From Streptomyces chrestomyceticus JCM 4735 (GTDB taxonomy: Bacteria; Actinomycetota; Actinomycetes; Streptomycetales; Streptomycetaceae): 64,000 nt of DNA. The notes under the pieces were generated by a model, which searched no databases, was not told where the DNA came from, and saw only the letters and a list, made by a program, of their open reading frames with translations. The position numbers and the translations under genes were made by a program. Where the stretch lies: the NCBI RefSeq assembly GCF_003865135.1, contig NZ_BHZC01000001.1, forward strand, positions 5,828,001 through 5,892,000, written 5' to 3'. The number at the start of each line of letters is the position of its first letter. Position 1 is the first letter of the stretch. Below are positions 26,236-35,681 of the stretch, piece by piece.

Positions 26236-28659
26236 GTGGCCGCGCAGAATGCCACGCACGCGCCGGACTCCGTCCACGACGCACAGCCGGACAGCACACG
26301 CGAGCGCGAGATCGCTTCGGAACAGGAGCATCTCGACCGTGTCTACCAGCGTCTGGAGGAGAAGATCCACGAGGCCGAGTTCCTCGTGGACGACGCCGCC
26401 AAACGCGGCCAGGTCGGCACGCCCGGCGCCCTCGCCGAGCGGGACGCCCAGGTCTTCCAGGCCGGCGCCCACCTGAACCGGCTCAACTCCGAGTACGAGG
26501 ACTTCCTCTTCGGCCGGATCGACCTGCTCCTGGGCAAGGACGGCAAGAAGGGCCCGGACGGCGCGTACACCTCCGTCGAACCCGCCGACGGCGCGATCGC
26601 CGACGGCCGCGCCGAGATCGCCGAGACCCTGCACATCGGCCGCCTCGGCGTGCTGGACGCCGACTACAGCCCGCTGGTCATCGACTGGCGCGCACCCGCC
26701 GCCGCCCCCTTCTACCGGGCCACCCCGGTCGCCCCCGGCCGCGTCGTACGCCGCCGGGTCATCCGCTCCAAGGGCCGCCGCGTCCTGGGCGTCGAGGACG
26801 ACCTGATGCGCCCGGAGATCACCGCGACGCTGGACGGCGAGGAGCTGCCCGCGGTCGGCGACGGCGCGCTGATGGCCGCCCTGGGCCGGGCCCGCAGCCA
26901 CACCATGCGCGACATCGTCGCCTCCATCCAGGCCGAGCAGGACATGGTCATCCGGGCCCCCGCCGCCTCCGTCACGGAGGTCGAGGGCGGCCCCGGCACC
27001 GGCAAGACCGCGGTGGCGCTGCACCGCGCCGCCTACCTCCTCTACCAGGACCGCCGCCGCTACGCGGGCGGCATCCTCATCGTCTCCCCGACGCCGCTGC
27101 TCGTCGCGTACACCGAGGGCGTCCTGCCGTCCCTCGGCGAGGAGGGCCAGGTCGCCATCCGCGCACTGGGCTCCTTGGTGGACGGCGCCGAGGCCACCGC
27201 GTACGACTCCCCGGCCGTGGCCCGCATCAAGGGATCCAGCCGGATGCAGAAACTGCTGCGCAAGGCGGCGCGCGGGGCCCTGGAAATGACCGGGACGACG
27301 GCCGCGGGGGCCGCCGCCACGCCCCCCGACGGCCAGCTCGCCTTCGGCGAGGAGGACGACCGGTCCGCAGGGGCCCCCGCAGGGCCGCCGGACCGGCTGC
27401 GCGTCGTCGTCTTCGGCGCCCGCGTCGAACTGGACGCACGCGACCTGCACCGCATCCGGCACAACGCCCTCGGCGGCACTGCGCCCGTCAACCTGCTGCG
27501 CCCGCGCGCCCGCCGCCTGATCCTGGACGCCCTCTGGTCCCGGTCCGGCGCGGCCAAGCGCTACACCGACCCCGAACTGGCCGCCGAGGCCCGCCAGGCG
27601 TTCGACGAGGACATCACCACCGAGCAGGACTTCCAGGACTTCCTCGACGCCTGGTGGCCGGAACTGACCCCGCGCGGCGTGCTGGCCGCCATGGCCGACG
27701 AGCGCCGCCTCGGCCGCTGGGCGCGCCGGGTGCTCAACCAGCGCGAGGTACGCAGGCTGGCCCGCTCGCTGAGCCGTCTGGACGACCAGGGGCAGGGCCC
27801 GCTGTCCGTCCACGACGTGGCCCTCCTGGACGAGCTCCAGCTCATCCTCGGCGCGCCGCCCCGGCCCGCCAGACCCCGCGACGCCGACCCGCTGGACCAG
27901 CTCACCGGCCTGGAGGAGCTGAGCACGTACGCCGACCGGATGTCCGGCGGCGGGCGCAGCCGCCGCGAGCGGCTGGAGGAGGAGCGTACGGACTACGCCC
28001 ACGTCATCGTCGACGAGGCGCAGGACCTGACGCCCATGCAGTGGCGGATGGTCGGCCGCCGCGGCCGGCACGCGACGTGGACGGTGGTCGGCGACCCGGC
28101 GCAGTCGTCCTGGTCCGACCCGGACGAGGCGGCCGTCGCCCGCGACGAGGCGCTGGGCACCCGTCCGCGCCGCCGCTTCACCCTCACCGTCAACTACCGC
28201 AACCCGGCGGAGATCGCGGAGCTGGCGGCGCGGGTGCTGGCGCTGGCCATGCCGGGCATGGAGGCGCCGGAGGCGGTCCGCTCCACGGGCCTGACGCCGC
28301 GCTTCGCCGTCGCCGACGAGAAGGACCTGGCCGGGTCCGTACGGGAGGCGGCCAGGCGGCTGCTGGACGAGGTGGACGGCACCGTCGGCGTCGTCGTCGC
28401 GATGGACCGGCGCGCCGAGGCCCGCCGCTGGCTGGCGGAGCTGGGCGACCGGGTGGTGGCGCTGGGCTCGCTGGAGGCCAAGGGTCTGGAGTACGACGCG
28501 ACGCTGGTGGTCTCGCCCGCCGAGATCGCGGACGAGTCGCCGGCCGGGCTGCGGGTGCTGTACGTGGCGCTGACCCGGGCCACCCAGCAGTTGACGGTGC
28601 TGTCCGGGGCGCGTGACGAGCCGGACGAGGACGGGGTCCCGGACCTGCTCAGGGACTGA
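26236..28659 (+). CDS. helD: HelD-like RNA polymerase-recycling ATPase
   Basis: Superfamily 1 helicase-like protein, 807 aa, GTG start. An N-terminal coiled arm covers about residues 20-100 (EREIASEQEHLDRVYQRLEEKI), which in HelD enters the RNA polymerase secondary channel. Walker A is GGPGTGKTAVALHRAAYLLY, Walker B is VIVDEAQDLTPMQW, and a later motif is GDPAQSSW. It removes stalled RNA polymerase from DNA. No rifamycin-associated inverted repeat is seen upstream, so it looks like the housekeeping type rather than HelR. Confidence 0.85.
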   Translation: MAAQNATHAPDSVHDAQPDSTREREIASEQEHLDRVYQRLEEKIHEAEFLVDDAAKRGQVGTPGALAERDAQVFQAGAHLNRLNSEYEDFLFGRIDLLLGKDGKKGPDGAYTSVEPADGAIADGRAEIAETLHIGRLGVLDADYSPLVIDWRAPAAAPFYRATPVAPGRVVRRRVIRSKGRRVLGVEDDLMRPEITATLDGEELPAVGDGALMAALGRARSHTMRDIVASIQAEQDMVIRAPAASVTEVEGGPGTGKTAVALHRAAYLLYQDRRRYAGGILIVSPTPLLVAYTEGVLPSLGEEGQVAIRALGSLVDGAEATAYDSPAVARIKGSSRMQKLLRKAARGALEMTGTTAAGAAATPPDGQLAFGEEDDRSAGAPAGPPDRLRVVVFGARVELDARDLHRIRHNALGGTAPVNLLRPRARRLILDALWSRSGAAKRYTDPELAAEARQAFDEDITTEQDFQDFLDAWWPELTPRGVLAAMADERRLGRWARRVLNQREVRRLARSLSRLDDQGQGPLSVHDVALLDELQLILGAPPRPARPRDADPLDQLTGLEELSTYADRMSGGGRSRRERLEEERTDYAHVIVDEAQDLTPMQWRMVGRRGRHATWTVVGDPAQSSWSDPDEAAVARDEALGTRPRRRFTLTVNYRNPAEIAELAARVLALAMPGMEAPEAVRSTGLTPRFAVADEKDLAGSVREAARRLLDEVDGTVGVVVAMDRRAEARRWLAELGDRVVALGSLEAKGLEYDATLVVSPAEIADESPAGLRVLYVALTRATQQLTVLSGARDEPDEDGVPDLLRD

Positions 28660-28794
28660 GCGCCGGGGACGGCCCGGGGGCTGCCGGGGCGCCCGGGGCC
28701 GCCGGGGCGTCTCCGGGGGTCCGCCGAACGGCGGTGCGCCGCCGCGAAAGAAGGTGGCGGGACGGGATTCGCTTCCAGGGATGGTTTGTTAGCC

Positions 28795-28942
28795 TTGGTG
28801 GTGGCACCGGCCCGATCCAAGCCCCCGGGCCCAACCATAGTCGCTACGAGCGACCACTTGCCGCGAGGCGAGCATGGCGGGTCGGTGTCACTGAACCACA
28901 CGACGGGCGCCTTCCGGAGCAATCCGGGAGGCGCCCGTCGGC
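28795..28942 (+). ncRNA. Candidate structured small RNA in the helD - malic enzyme gap
   Basis: A 494-bp gap without a gene holds four hairpins in a row. They are 28809-28831 (ggcccg/cgggcc), 28840-28854 (gtcgct, loop acg, agcgac), 28857-28872 (cttgcc, GNRA loop gcga, ggcgag) and a strong 17-bp stem 28901-28940 with one G-U pair that can serve as terminator. A tagcct -10-like box lies just upstream. Small RNAs have been reported in S. coelicolor, and I faintly recall one in this gap; that memory is unverified. The strand and exact ends are inferred. Confidence 0.5.
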
Positions 28943-29153
28943 GTTCGCGCACTGTTCATCCACGGTTGCCGGCCAGGTCTTCCGTTCGACCGCACCCTCT
29001 CGTATGGTGGAAAAGTCTTTCCGGAATAAGAGGCTGGTTACCGTGTACCGGCTGGTAGGTGGGACGATCGGTCTTCGCACTCCGGCCCGGCCCCTCCTGA
29101 GGACCCCGGAGCGGCGCGCAGAGAGAAACAAGGGAAAGCAGAGGAAGTCGGCC

Positions 29154-30587
29154 ATGGCAACGGCGCCTAGCGTCTCGTATTCGATGACGGTGCGACTGGA
29201 GGTTCCCGCGAGCGGTACGGCGGTCAGCCAGCTCACCACGGCCGTGGAGTCCTCCGGCGGCTCCGTCACCGGCCTCGATGTGACCGCCTCCGGCCACGAA
29301 AAGCTCCGCATCGACGTCACCATCGCCGCGACCTCCACCGCCCACGCGGACGAGATCGTCGAGAAGCTCCGCGGCATCGAGGGCGTCTCGCTCGGCAAGG
29401 TCTCCGACCGTACGTTCCTGATGCACCTCGGCGGCAAGATCGAGATGCAGTCGAAGCACCCCATCCGCAGCCGTGACGACCTGTCGATGGTCTACACCCC
29501 CGGCGTCGCCCGGGTCTGCCAGGCCATCGCCAACAACCCCGAGGACGCCCGCCGCCTGACCATCAAGCGCAACAGCGTCGCGGTCGTCACCGACGGCTCC
29601 GCCGTGCTGGGCCTGGGCAACATCGGCCCCAAGGCCGCGCTGCCCGTCATGGAGGGCAAGGCGGCCCTCTTCAAGCGCTTCGCCGGCATCGACGCCTGGC
29701 CGCTGTGCCTGGACACCCAGGACACCGACGCGATCGTGGAGATCGTCAAGGCGATCGCCCCCGGCTTCGCGGGCATCAACCTGGAGGACATCTCCGCGCC
29801 CCGCTGCTTCGAGATCGAGGCCCGGCTGCGCGAGGCCCTGGACATCCCGGTCTTCCACGACGACCAGCACGGCACCGCCATCGTGGTGCTCGCCGCGCTG
29901 ACCAACGCGCTGCGCGTGGTGGACAAGAAGTTCGAGGACGTCCGCGTGGTGATGTCCGGCGCCGGCGCCGCCGGTACGGCCATCCTCAAGCTGCTGATGG
30001 CGGCCGGCGTCCAGCACGCCGTCGTCGCCGACATCAACGGCGTGGTGCACGCCGGCCGCAAGGACCTGGTCGACGCCGACCCCGACTCGCCGCTGCGCTG
30101 GATCGCCGACAACACCAACCCGGAGGGCGAGACCGGCACCCTCAAGGAGGCCGTCGTCAACGCCGACGTCTTCATCGGCGTCTCCGCCCCCAACGTCCTG
30201 GACGGCGACGACGTCGCCAAGATGGCGCAGGGCGCGATCGTGTTCGCACTCGCCAACCCCGACCCCGAGGTGGACCCCGCGATCGCGCGGCAGACCGCCT
30301 CCGTCGTGGCCACCGGCCGGTCCGACTTCCCCAACCAGATCAACAACGTGCTGGTCTTCCCGGGCGTCTTCCGCGGCCTGCTGGACGCGCAGTCCCGTAC
30401 GGTGAACACGGACATGATGCTGGCCGCGGCCGGCGCGCTGGCCGATGTCGTCCTGGACGACGAGCGCAACGCGAACTACATCATCCCGAGCGTCTTCAAC
30501 GACAAGGTCGCGGGCGCGGTGGCCGACGCGGTGAAGGAAGCCGCGAAGGCCGCGGGAGAGGCTGTGACGGCCGCCACGACGGCCTGA
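29154..30587 (+). CDS. NAD-dependent malic enzyme with N-terminal ACT domain
   Basis: 477 aa from the ATG at 29154. Residues about 5-80 are an ACT-like regulatory domain (SYSMTVRLEVPASGTAVSQL). The malic enzyme core has SMVYTPGVARVCQAI, the metal-binding FHDDQHGTAIV, and the nucleotide-binding VRVVMSGAGAAGTAILKL. It converts malate to pyruvate and CO2. Preference for NAD is based on recollection of its S. coelicolor counterpart and not proven by sequence. A long leader with a candidate ncRNA precedes it. Confidence 0.9.
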   Translation: MATAPSVSYSMTVRLEVPASGTAVSQLTTAVESSGGSVTGLDVTASGHEKLRIDVTIAATSTAHADEIVEKLRGIEGVSLGKVSDRTFLMHLGGKIEMQSKHPIRSRDDLSMVYTPGVARVCQAIANNPEDARRLTIKRNSVAVVTDGSAVLGLGNIGPKAALPVMEGKAALFKRFAGIDAWPLCLDTQDTDAIVEIVKAIAPGFAGINLEDISAPRCFEIEARLREALDIPVFHDDQHGTAIVVLAALTNALRVVDKKFEDVRVVMSGAGAAGTAILKLLMAAGVQHAVVADINGVVHAGRKDLVDADPDSPLRWIADNTNPEGETGTLKEAVVNADVFIGVSAPNVLDGDDVAKMAQGAIVFALANPDPEVDPAIARQTASVVATGRSDFPNQINNVLVFPGVFRGLLDAQSRTVNTDMMLAAAGALADVVLDDERNANYIIPSVFNDKVAGAVADAVKEAAKAAGEAVTAATTA

Positions 30588-30894
30588 CCGCCCGGCGCGT
30601 CGCGTGACACCGGGCCCTCGGCGCCCCCATAGGGTGGCGGGCAGCAGACGGCCGCCGCCCTGCGGGGCCGGCCCGGTGGGGCACGGTGCGGGACGTCACC
30701 ACTCTGAGGCAGTGGCGCTTTTCGTGTGACCCTCCTGGGTGCCGGATTGGCTTTACCGCCGCAGGTGGGGGCAGGATGCGTATCCGGGCGCGAGGGTCTG
30801 TCAGCAGACCCGGGTCCGGGCACCGTCCAAGGGCCCTGGCAGCATCGGCTTCGATCTCACGCCTCATTGGCAAGAAGAACACGGGAGTACAAAC

Positions 30895-31176
30895 ATGAAC
30901 CGCAGTGAGCTGGTGGCCGCTCTGGCCGACCGTGCCGAGGTGACCCGCAAGGACGCCGACGCCGTTCTGGCCGCGCTCGCCGAGACCGTCGGCGAGGTCG
31001 TCGCCAAGGGCGACGAGAAGGTCACCATCCCCGGCTTCCTGACCTTCGAGCGCACCCACCGTGCCGCTCGCACCGCGCGCAACCCGCAGACCGGCGACCC
31101 GATCCAGATCCCGGCCGGCTACAGCGTGAAGGTCTCCGCGGGCTCCAAGCTCAAGGAAGCCGCCAAGGGCAAGTAA
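30895..31176 (+). CDS. hupA: DNA-binding protein HU
   Basis: 93 aa, ATG start with a GGGAG ribosome site. Family pattern: MNRSELVAALADRAEVTRKD, VTIPGFLTFERTHRAARTARN, TGDPIQIPAGYSVKVSAGSKLKEA. It is the short HU form without the long Lys/Ala-rich tail found on the second Streptomyces HU. It bends and packs the chromosome as a dimer. The 307-bp gap upstream has no gene and should hold a strong promoter; an efficient terminator follows the gene. Confidence 0.95.
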   Translation: MNRSELVAALADRAEVTRKDADAVLAALAETVGEVVAKGDEKVTIPGFLTFERTHRAARTARNPQTGDPIQIPAGYSVKVSAGSKLKEAAKGK

Positions 31177-31217
31177 GCCGCCGGGGGCCCGACCGGCCCC
31201 CTGGTGACAAAGGCGTG

Positions 31218-31254
31218 AGAGCGGCCGTCCCCTTCGGGGGACGGCCGCTCTTTT
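31218..31254 (+). terminator. Intrinsic terminator after hupA
   Basis: A 15-bp perfect stem (31218-31232 with 31237-31251) closed by a TTCG tetraloop and followed by tttt. This is a textbook terminator. Confidence 0.95.
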
Positions 31255-31720
31255 GCGTACGCGACATCCGGCACCCGGCGCCCGGCATCCGGAGTACGGC
31301 GTTCAGCGGCCACGGAGGCGCCCAGAAGGCCCGCGGATGGGGCCGGTGGGACCCTTGTGCCTCCTGATGTCTCCCGTTGCTCTACAGGGGCGTAGAGGCG
31401 GCTCAGGGGGCGCGGGCGGTCGCGAACGTCGTACGGGCGGCACTCGGGCGTCGTACGGAGGCCCCTCGGGCAGCACGCGGACGACCGTCACCGGCGAAGG
31501 CGCGGGCCCCGTCTCCGTACCCATCCCGCCCCCACCCCTCGCTCCCACCCTTCGTCCCCACCCGTCGCCCTGCCCCCCGTCACATCACCCCTCGCGTGCC
31601 CGTCGCAACCGCAATCCCCGAAGGCCCGGCCCGCGAGCGCCACCCGACCCAAAGGCCCGAATTCAACCATTCGCGCCAGCAAACAACATCCGGCCCGACG
31701 TGACGCCCGAGCGCAACAGA
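31255..31720. other. Gap between hupA and murA, no gene seen
   Basis: About 465 bp between the hupA terminator and the murA end. Frames here are open by composition only, with Pro/Arg-rich nonsense products. I see no RNA signature. Confidence 0.4.
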
Positions 31721-31752
31721 AGAGGCGGCCACCCTCCCGGATGACCGCCTCT
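31721..31752 (-). terminator. Probable murA terminator
   Basis: An 8-bp perfect stem (agaggcgg with ccgcctct) 16 bases after the murA stop, with a 16-nt inner part that can pair partly. On the minus strand it is followed by ttctgttg, a T-rich tail. Confidence 0.6.
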
Positions 31753-31767
31753 GAATCGCTCCGCCGA

Positions 31768-33114
31768 TCAGGCGCTGAGAGCCCCGTTCGGCAGCTCCAC
31801 GTGCGCCCCCAGACTCACGAGCTTCTCCATGAAGTTCTCGTAGCCCCGGTTGATCAGGTCGATGCCGTGCACCCGCGAGGTGCCCTGCGCCGCGAGGGCG
31901 GCAATCAGATACGAGAAGCCGCCGCGCAGGTCCGGGATGACCAGGTCGGCGCCCTGCAGCTTGGTCGGCCCGGACACCACCGCCGAGTGCAGGAAGTTGC
32001 GCTGCCCGAAGCGGCAGGCGCTGCCGCCCAGGCACTCGCGGTAGAGCTGGATGTGCGCGCCCATCTGGTTGAGCGCCGACGTGAAGCCGAGCCGGGACTC
32101 GTACACCGTCTCGTGGACGATGGACAGACCGGACGCCTGCGTCAGGGCGACGACCAGCGGCTGCTGCCAGTCGGTCTGGAAACCGGGGTGTACGTCGGTC
32201 TCCAGGGCGATCGCGTCCAGCGAGCCGCCCGGGTGCCAGAAGCGGATGCCCTCGTCGTCGATCTCGAAGGCGCCGCCGACCTTGCGGTAGGTGTTCAGGA
32301 AGGTCATCATCGAGCGCTGCTGCGCGCCGCGCACGTAGATGTTGCCCTCGGTGGCCAGCGCCGCGGACGCCCAGGAGGCCGCCTCCAGGCGGTCCGGGAG
32401 CGCGCGGTGGTTGTAGCCGCCCAGCTTGTCGACACCGGTGATCCGGATGGTCCGGTCGGTGTCCATGGAGATGATCGCGCCCATCTTCTGCAGGACGCAG
32501 ATGAGGTCTTCGATCTCCGGTTCCACGGCCGCGTTCGACAGCTCGGTGACGCCTTCCGCCAGGACGGCGGTCAGCAGCACCTGCTCGGTCGAGCCGACGG
32601 ACGGGTACGGCAGGCGGATCTTGCAGCCCCGCAGCCGCTGCGGGGCCTCCAGGTACTGGCCGTCCGCCCGCTTCTCGATGGTCGCGCCGAACTGGCGCAG
32701 CACGTCGAAGTGGAAGTCGACCGGGCGGCCGCCGATGTCGCAGCCGCCCAGGCCCGGGATGAAGGCGTGGCCGAGGCGGTGCAGCAGCGGGCCGCAGAAG
32801 AGGATCGGAATGCGCGAGGAGCCGGCGTGCGCGTCGATGTCGGCGACATTGGCGCTCTCCACGTGCGACGGGTCGAGGATGAGCTCGCCCGCCTCGTCAC
32901 CGGGGCGCACCGTGACGCCGTGCAGTTGCAGCAGGCCGCGTACGACGCGTACGTCGCGGATGTCGGGCACATTGCGCAGTCTGCTCGGGCCGCTGCCGAG
33001 CAGCGCGGCGACCATGGCCTTGGGCACGAGGTTCTTCGCGCCGCGAACCCGGATCTCGCCCTCCAGCGGGGTGCCGCCGTGGACAAGCAGTACGTCGTCG
33101 GTAGAGACGGTCAT
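31768..33114 (-). CDS. murA: UDP-N-acetylglucosamine 1-carboxyvinyltransferase
   Basis: MurA, 448 aa, ATG start. It transfers enolpyruvate to UDP-GlcNAc, the first committed step of peptidoglycan synthesis. Substrate residues are Lys27-Asn28 (RGAKNLVPKAM). The active-site Cys125 is present in GLGGCDIGGRPVDFH, so the target should be open to fosfomycin, unlike mycobacterial MurA, where Asp replaces Cys. It is transcribed alone, divergent from yqgE. Confidence 0.95.
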   Translation of the reverse strand: MTVSTDDVLLVHGGTPLEGEIRVRGAKNLVPKAMVAALLGSGPSRLRNVPDIRDVRVVRGLLQLHGVTVRPGDEAGELILDPSHVESANVADIDAHAGSSRIPILFCGPLLHRLGHAFIPGLGGCDIGGRPVDFHFDVLRQFGATIEKRADGQYLEAPQRLRGCKIRLPYPSVGSTEQVLLTAVLAEGVTELSNAAVEPEIEDLICVLQKMGAIISMDTDRTIRITGVDKLGGYNHRALPDRLEAASWASAALATEGNIYVRGAQQRSMMTFLNTYRKVGGAFEIDDEGIRFWHPGGSLDAIALETDVHPGFQTDWQQPLVVALTQASGLSIVHETVYESRLGFTSALNQMGAHIQLYRECLGGSACRFGQRNFLHSAVVSGPTKLQGADLVIPDLRGGFSYLIAALAAQGTSRVHGIDLINRGYENFMEKLVSLGAHVELPNGALSA

Positions 33115-33412
33115 GGATCTCGCGTTCCTGGAGACGGACAGGGGGCCAAGGGGAAATGGTAAGGGCGGCGGAGGGGGTGCCCGTAGGCCGGAGCGGGTTC
33201 GGGGCGTGTAATGGCTTTGTCACAACACCCTCCGCTACGGTCCGCCTTTGCTCTGTAATCGACTTTCGGTACGTTGCGTACGGCTATGCCCCGCTATGCC
33301 CCCTCTGTCGCCGACCCGTGCGCCGGGGCTGCCGTCGTACGCCCTGCGCTGCTCTCGCCCGGGTACCGCAGTTGACTCCCCGCGACGGTCCGAAGTGCGG
33401 GATCATGTCCCC

Positions 33413-34003
33413 ATGACCGAGGTGTCCTCGCTCACCGGCCGGCTGCTCGTCGCCACACCGGCGCTCGCCGACCCGAATTTCGACCGCGCGGTGGTGCTCC
33501 TGCTCGACCACGACGAGGAGGGGTCCCTCGGCGTGGTCCTCAACCGCCCGACGCCCGTGGGCGTCGGCGACATCCTCCAGCCGTGGGCGCCCCTGGCCGG
33601 CGAGCCCGGCGTGGTCTTCCAGGGCGGCCCGGTCTCACTGGACTCGGCCCTCGGCGTGGCCGTGGTGCCGGGCGGCCCCGAGACCCCGGAGAGCGCCCTG
33701 GTCGGCGACGGCCCGCTGGGCTGGCGCCGCGTACACGGCGCCATAGGGCTGGTCGACCTGGAGGCCCCGCCCGAACTGCTCTCCACGGTGGTCGGCAGCC
33801 TGCGGATCTTCGCCGGTTACGCGGGCTGGGGCCCCGGCCAGTTGGAGGACGAACTGGTCGAGGGCGCCTGGTACGTCGTCGAGTCCGAACCGGGCGACGT
33901 CTCCTCCCCGGACCCCGAACAACTCTGGCGAGCGGTCCTGCGCCGCCAGCGCAACGAACTGGCCATGGTGGCGACGTACCCGGACGATCCGTCACTGAAC
34001 TGA
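33413..34003 (+). CDS. YqgE/AlgH family protein
   Basis: 196 aa from the ATG at 33413 (MTEVSSLTGRLLVATPALAD). Family motifs: FDRAVVLLLDHDEEGSLGVVLNRPT, VFQGGPV, RIFAGYAGWGPGQLEDEL. YqgE proteins are widespread, but their biochemical role is not settled. It stands alone between murA and a small gene. Confidence 0.92.
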   Translation: MTEVSSLTGRLLVATPALADPNFDRAVVLLLDHDEEGSLGVVLNRPTPVGVGDILQPWAPLAGEPGVVFQGGPVSLDSALGVAVVPGGPETPESALVGDGPLGWRRVHGAIGLVDLEAPPELLSTVVGSLRIFAGYAGWGPGQLEDELVEGAWYVVESEPGDVSSPDPEQLWRAVLRRQRNELAMVATYPDDPSLN

Positions 34004-34138
34004 GGGACCGGAGGCCGGGGTTCCGCCCGCCCCCACGGGTAAACCCCCGTTGGGGGAACGCAACCGTTCGATTCGCCCCGTAGGTCACCGGCCCCGCCCC
34101 CGCCCCCAGGTCACGGCGATGGCCAGGCACCCGAAAGA

Positions 34139-34504
34139 TCAGCCCCACGCCCCCTCAACGGCTTCAAAAATGTCCGCGTCGGTCTCCCGCTGCCAGGACG
34201 GCAGGTCGGGCCAGTCGGCCACATAGCCGGGCTTGGGGTCCTCGAAGTGCTTGTACATCTGGGCCGTCCAGCACGTCGCGACGAACCGGCTCTTCTGCTC
34301 ACGGGACAGCCTCGCCGTCCGGCCCCCGCTGACCTCGACGAACTGACGGATCTGCGCGTAGACGGCCCCGGCGGCGTCGCGCTCCCACTGCGGGGTGTCG
34401 TCCCACGGAGTGACGTACCCGGCCTTGGGCTCCCCGGGAAAGTGCCGTCGCACCCCCGCGATCCAGCTCTCCCGGAACAGTCGTGCGCCTTCGGTCTGCG
34501 ACAT
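34139..34504 (-). CDS. Small hypothetical protein with internal duplication
   Basis: 121 aa from the ATG at 34504 (MSQTEGARLFRESW) with an AGAGAGG ribosome site; a GTG six codons upstream is possible. Two half-repeats are visible: SWIAGVRRHFPGEPKAGYV-TPWDDTPQW and CWTAQMYKHFEDPKPGYV-ADWPDLPSW. Each has the same aromatic spacing, so the protein is an ancient tandem duplication. No known domain is recognised. The composition is normal for the genome. Confidence 0.7.
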   Translation of the reverse strand: MSQTEGARLFRESWIAGVRRHFPGEPKAGYVTPWDDTPQWERDAAGAVYAQIRQFVEVSGGRTARLSREQKSRFVATCWTAQMYKHFEDPKPGYVADWPDLPSWQRETDADIFEAVEGAWG

Positions 34505-34793
34505 GCGGGCCTCTCTCGTCACGGTGCGCTCAGCGAGGCGATCTCCGCCTCCAGCTCCGCCACGCGGTGGTCGCGGCTCAAGGGGCCGAACTCGTCGCTC
34601 AGGGATCGGAGTCTAGGGGCGAAGCGACCGGACGGCGGGCCGGCTCCGCACTCGGCGGACCGGCCCTCGCGGCAGACATCAAGCCCCACCCACCCCCGCG
34701 CATCCACCCCCGTCCCGCCCCTTGCGCTCGCCCTTCACCTGTGGGCGGGCCGCCGCTCCCGGCATGGCGTGCGCGTCGGTACCCTTGGCGGTT

Positions 34794-35090
34794 ATGAGCA
34801 CTGTTGAGCCCGAGCGTGGGGCAGGTACGGGGACCCTCGTAGAGCCGACGCCGCAGACGTCGCACGGTGACGGCGATCACGAGCGCTACGCCCACTATGT
34901 CCAGAAGGACAAGATCATGGCGAGCGCGCTCGACGGGACGCCCGTCGTCGCTCTCTGCGGCAAGGTGTGGGTGCCGGGCCGGGACCCGAAGAAGTACCCG
35001 GTCTGCCCCATGTGCAAGGAGATCTACGAGTCCATGGGCGCCGGCGGCGACAAGGACAAGGGCGGTAAGGACGGCGGCGGCAAGAAGTAG
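34794..35090 (+). CDS. DUF3039 family protein
   Basis: 98 aa, ATG start. The middle matches actinobacterial DUF3039: HERYAHYVQKDKIMASALDG and CGKVWVPGRDPKKYPVCPMC, with three Cys and one His that may bind a metal. The tail is Gly/Lys-rich (DKDKGGKDGGGKK). The function is unknown. Confidence 0.85.
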   Translation: MSTVEPERGAGTGTLVEPTPQTSHGDGDHERYAHYVQKDKIMASALDGTPVVALCGKVWVPGRDPKKYPVCPMCKEIYESMGAGGDKDKGGKDGGGKK

Positions 35091-35202
35091 TCCGTCCGTC
35101 CGGGGGCGGCGCGCTGTCGCGCGGCTCCCCGTCCGCCTCGCGCGTGTCCGGCCCGTTCCCGTACCAGGAGCGGGCCGCACGCGTGGTGCGCGCCGCACAC
35201 AG

Positions 35203-35232
35203 AGGCCCGGTCCCCGCGTGGGGGCCGGGCCT
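35203..35232. terminator. Hairpin terminator between convergent genes
   Basis: A 13-bp stem with one G-U pair (aggcccggtcccc, loop gcgt, gggggccgggcct) between the DUF3039 gene (plus) and the inhibitor gene (minus). It is positioned to serve both. Confidence 0.7.
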
Positions 35233-35255
35233 TCCGTGCGGTGGGGCCGGGCGGG

Positions 35256-35681
35256 TCAGTCGCTCCAGGGGGTGAGGTTGAAGATGTCGCCGCTCTCCGC
35301 GTTGGCGATGCACTGGTTGGCATAGGTGTGCTGGTAGGCGGTCGTCTTGCCGTGCCAGGTGCCGTGGGCGACGACCGTGACCGGCTGGTAGATCCTCGGG
35401 CAGGCGCGGTGGATCTGCGGTACGCGGGCGTAGTCCCCGTTGGCGAGGGCCAGCTTGAGGCAGGACGCCTCCGGCGTCGGGTGGCTGCCGCCGGTCGGGA
35501 AGCACCGCAGGTAGGCGGCGGCGAGGAGTGGGCCGGAGGGGCCGGTGCCCTCGTGGACGGCGATGTGCTGGCGCCCGCCGGTCTCCGGCTGGGTCTCCGC
35601 GCTGGCGGGGGTGGCGGTGAGCGGGAGCAGGCCCAGGGCGGCGACGGCCAGCAGGGCGGTACGTACGGGTCTTGCGCGCAT
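35256..35681 (-). CDS. Subtilisin inhibitor-like (SSI family) secreted protein
   Basis: 141 aa from the ATG at 35681 (MRARPVRTALLAVAALGLLP). Signal peptide 1-28 ends at ASA. Four cysteines (60, 74, 94, 124) match the two SSI disulfides. The reactive loop reads CPRIYQP at 94-100. By alignment with SSI (CPMVYDP), P1 is Arg96, so trypsin-like proteases are the expected targets rather than subtilisin. The C-terminus extends a few residues (NLTPWSD) beyond the usual end. SSI proteins control secreted proteases during development. Confidence 0.9.
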   Translation of the reverse strand: MRARPVRTALLAVAALGLLPLTATPASAETQPETGGRQHIAVHEGTGPSGPLLAAAYLRCFPTGGSHPTPEASCLKLALANGDYARVPQIHRACPRIYQPVTVVAHGTWHGKTTAYQHTYANQCIANAESGDIFNLTPWSD

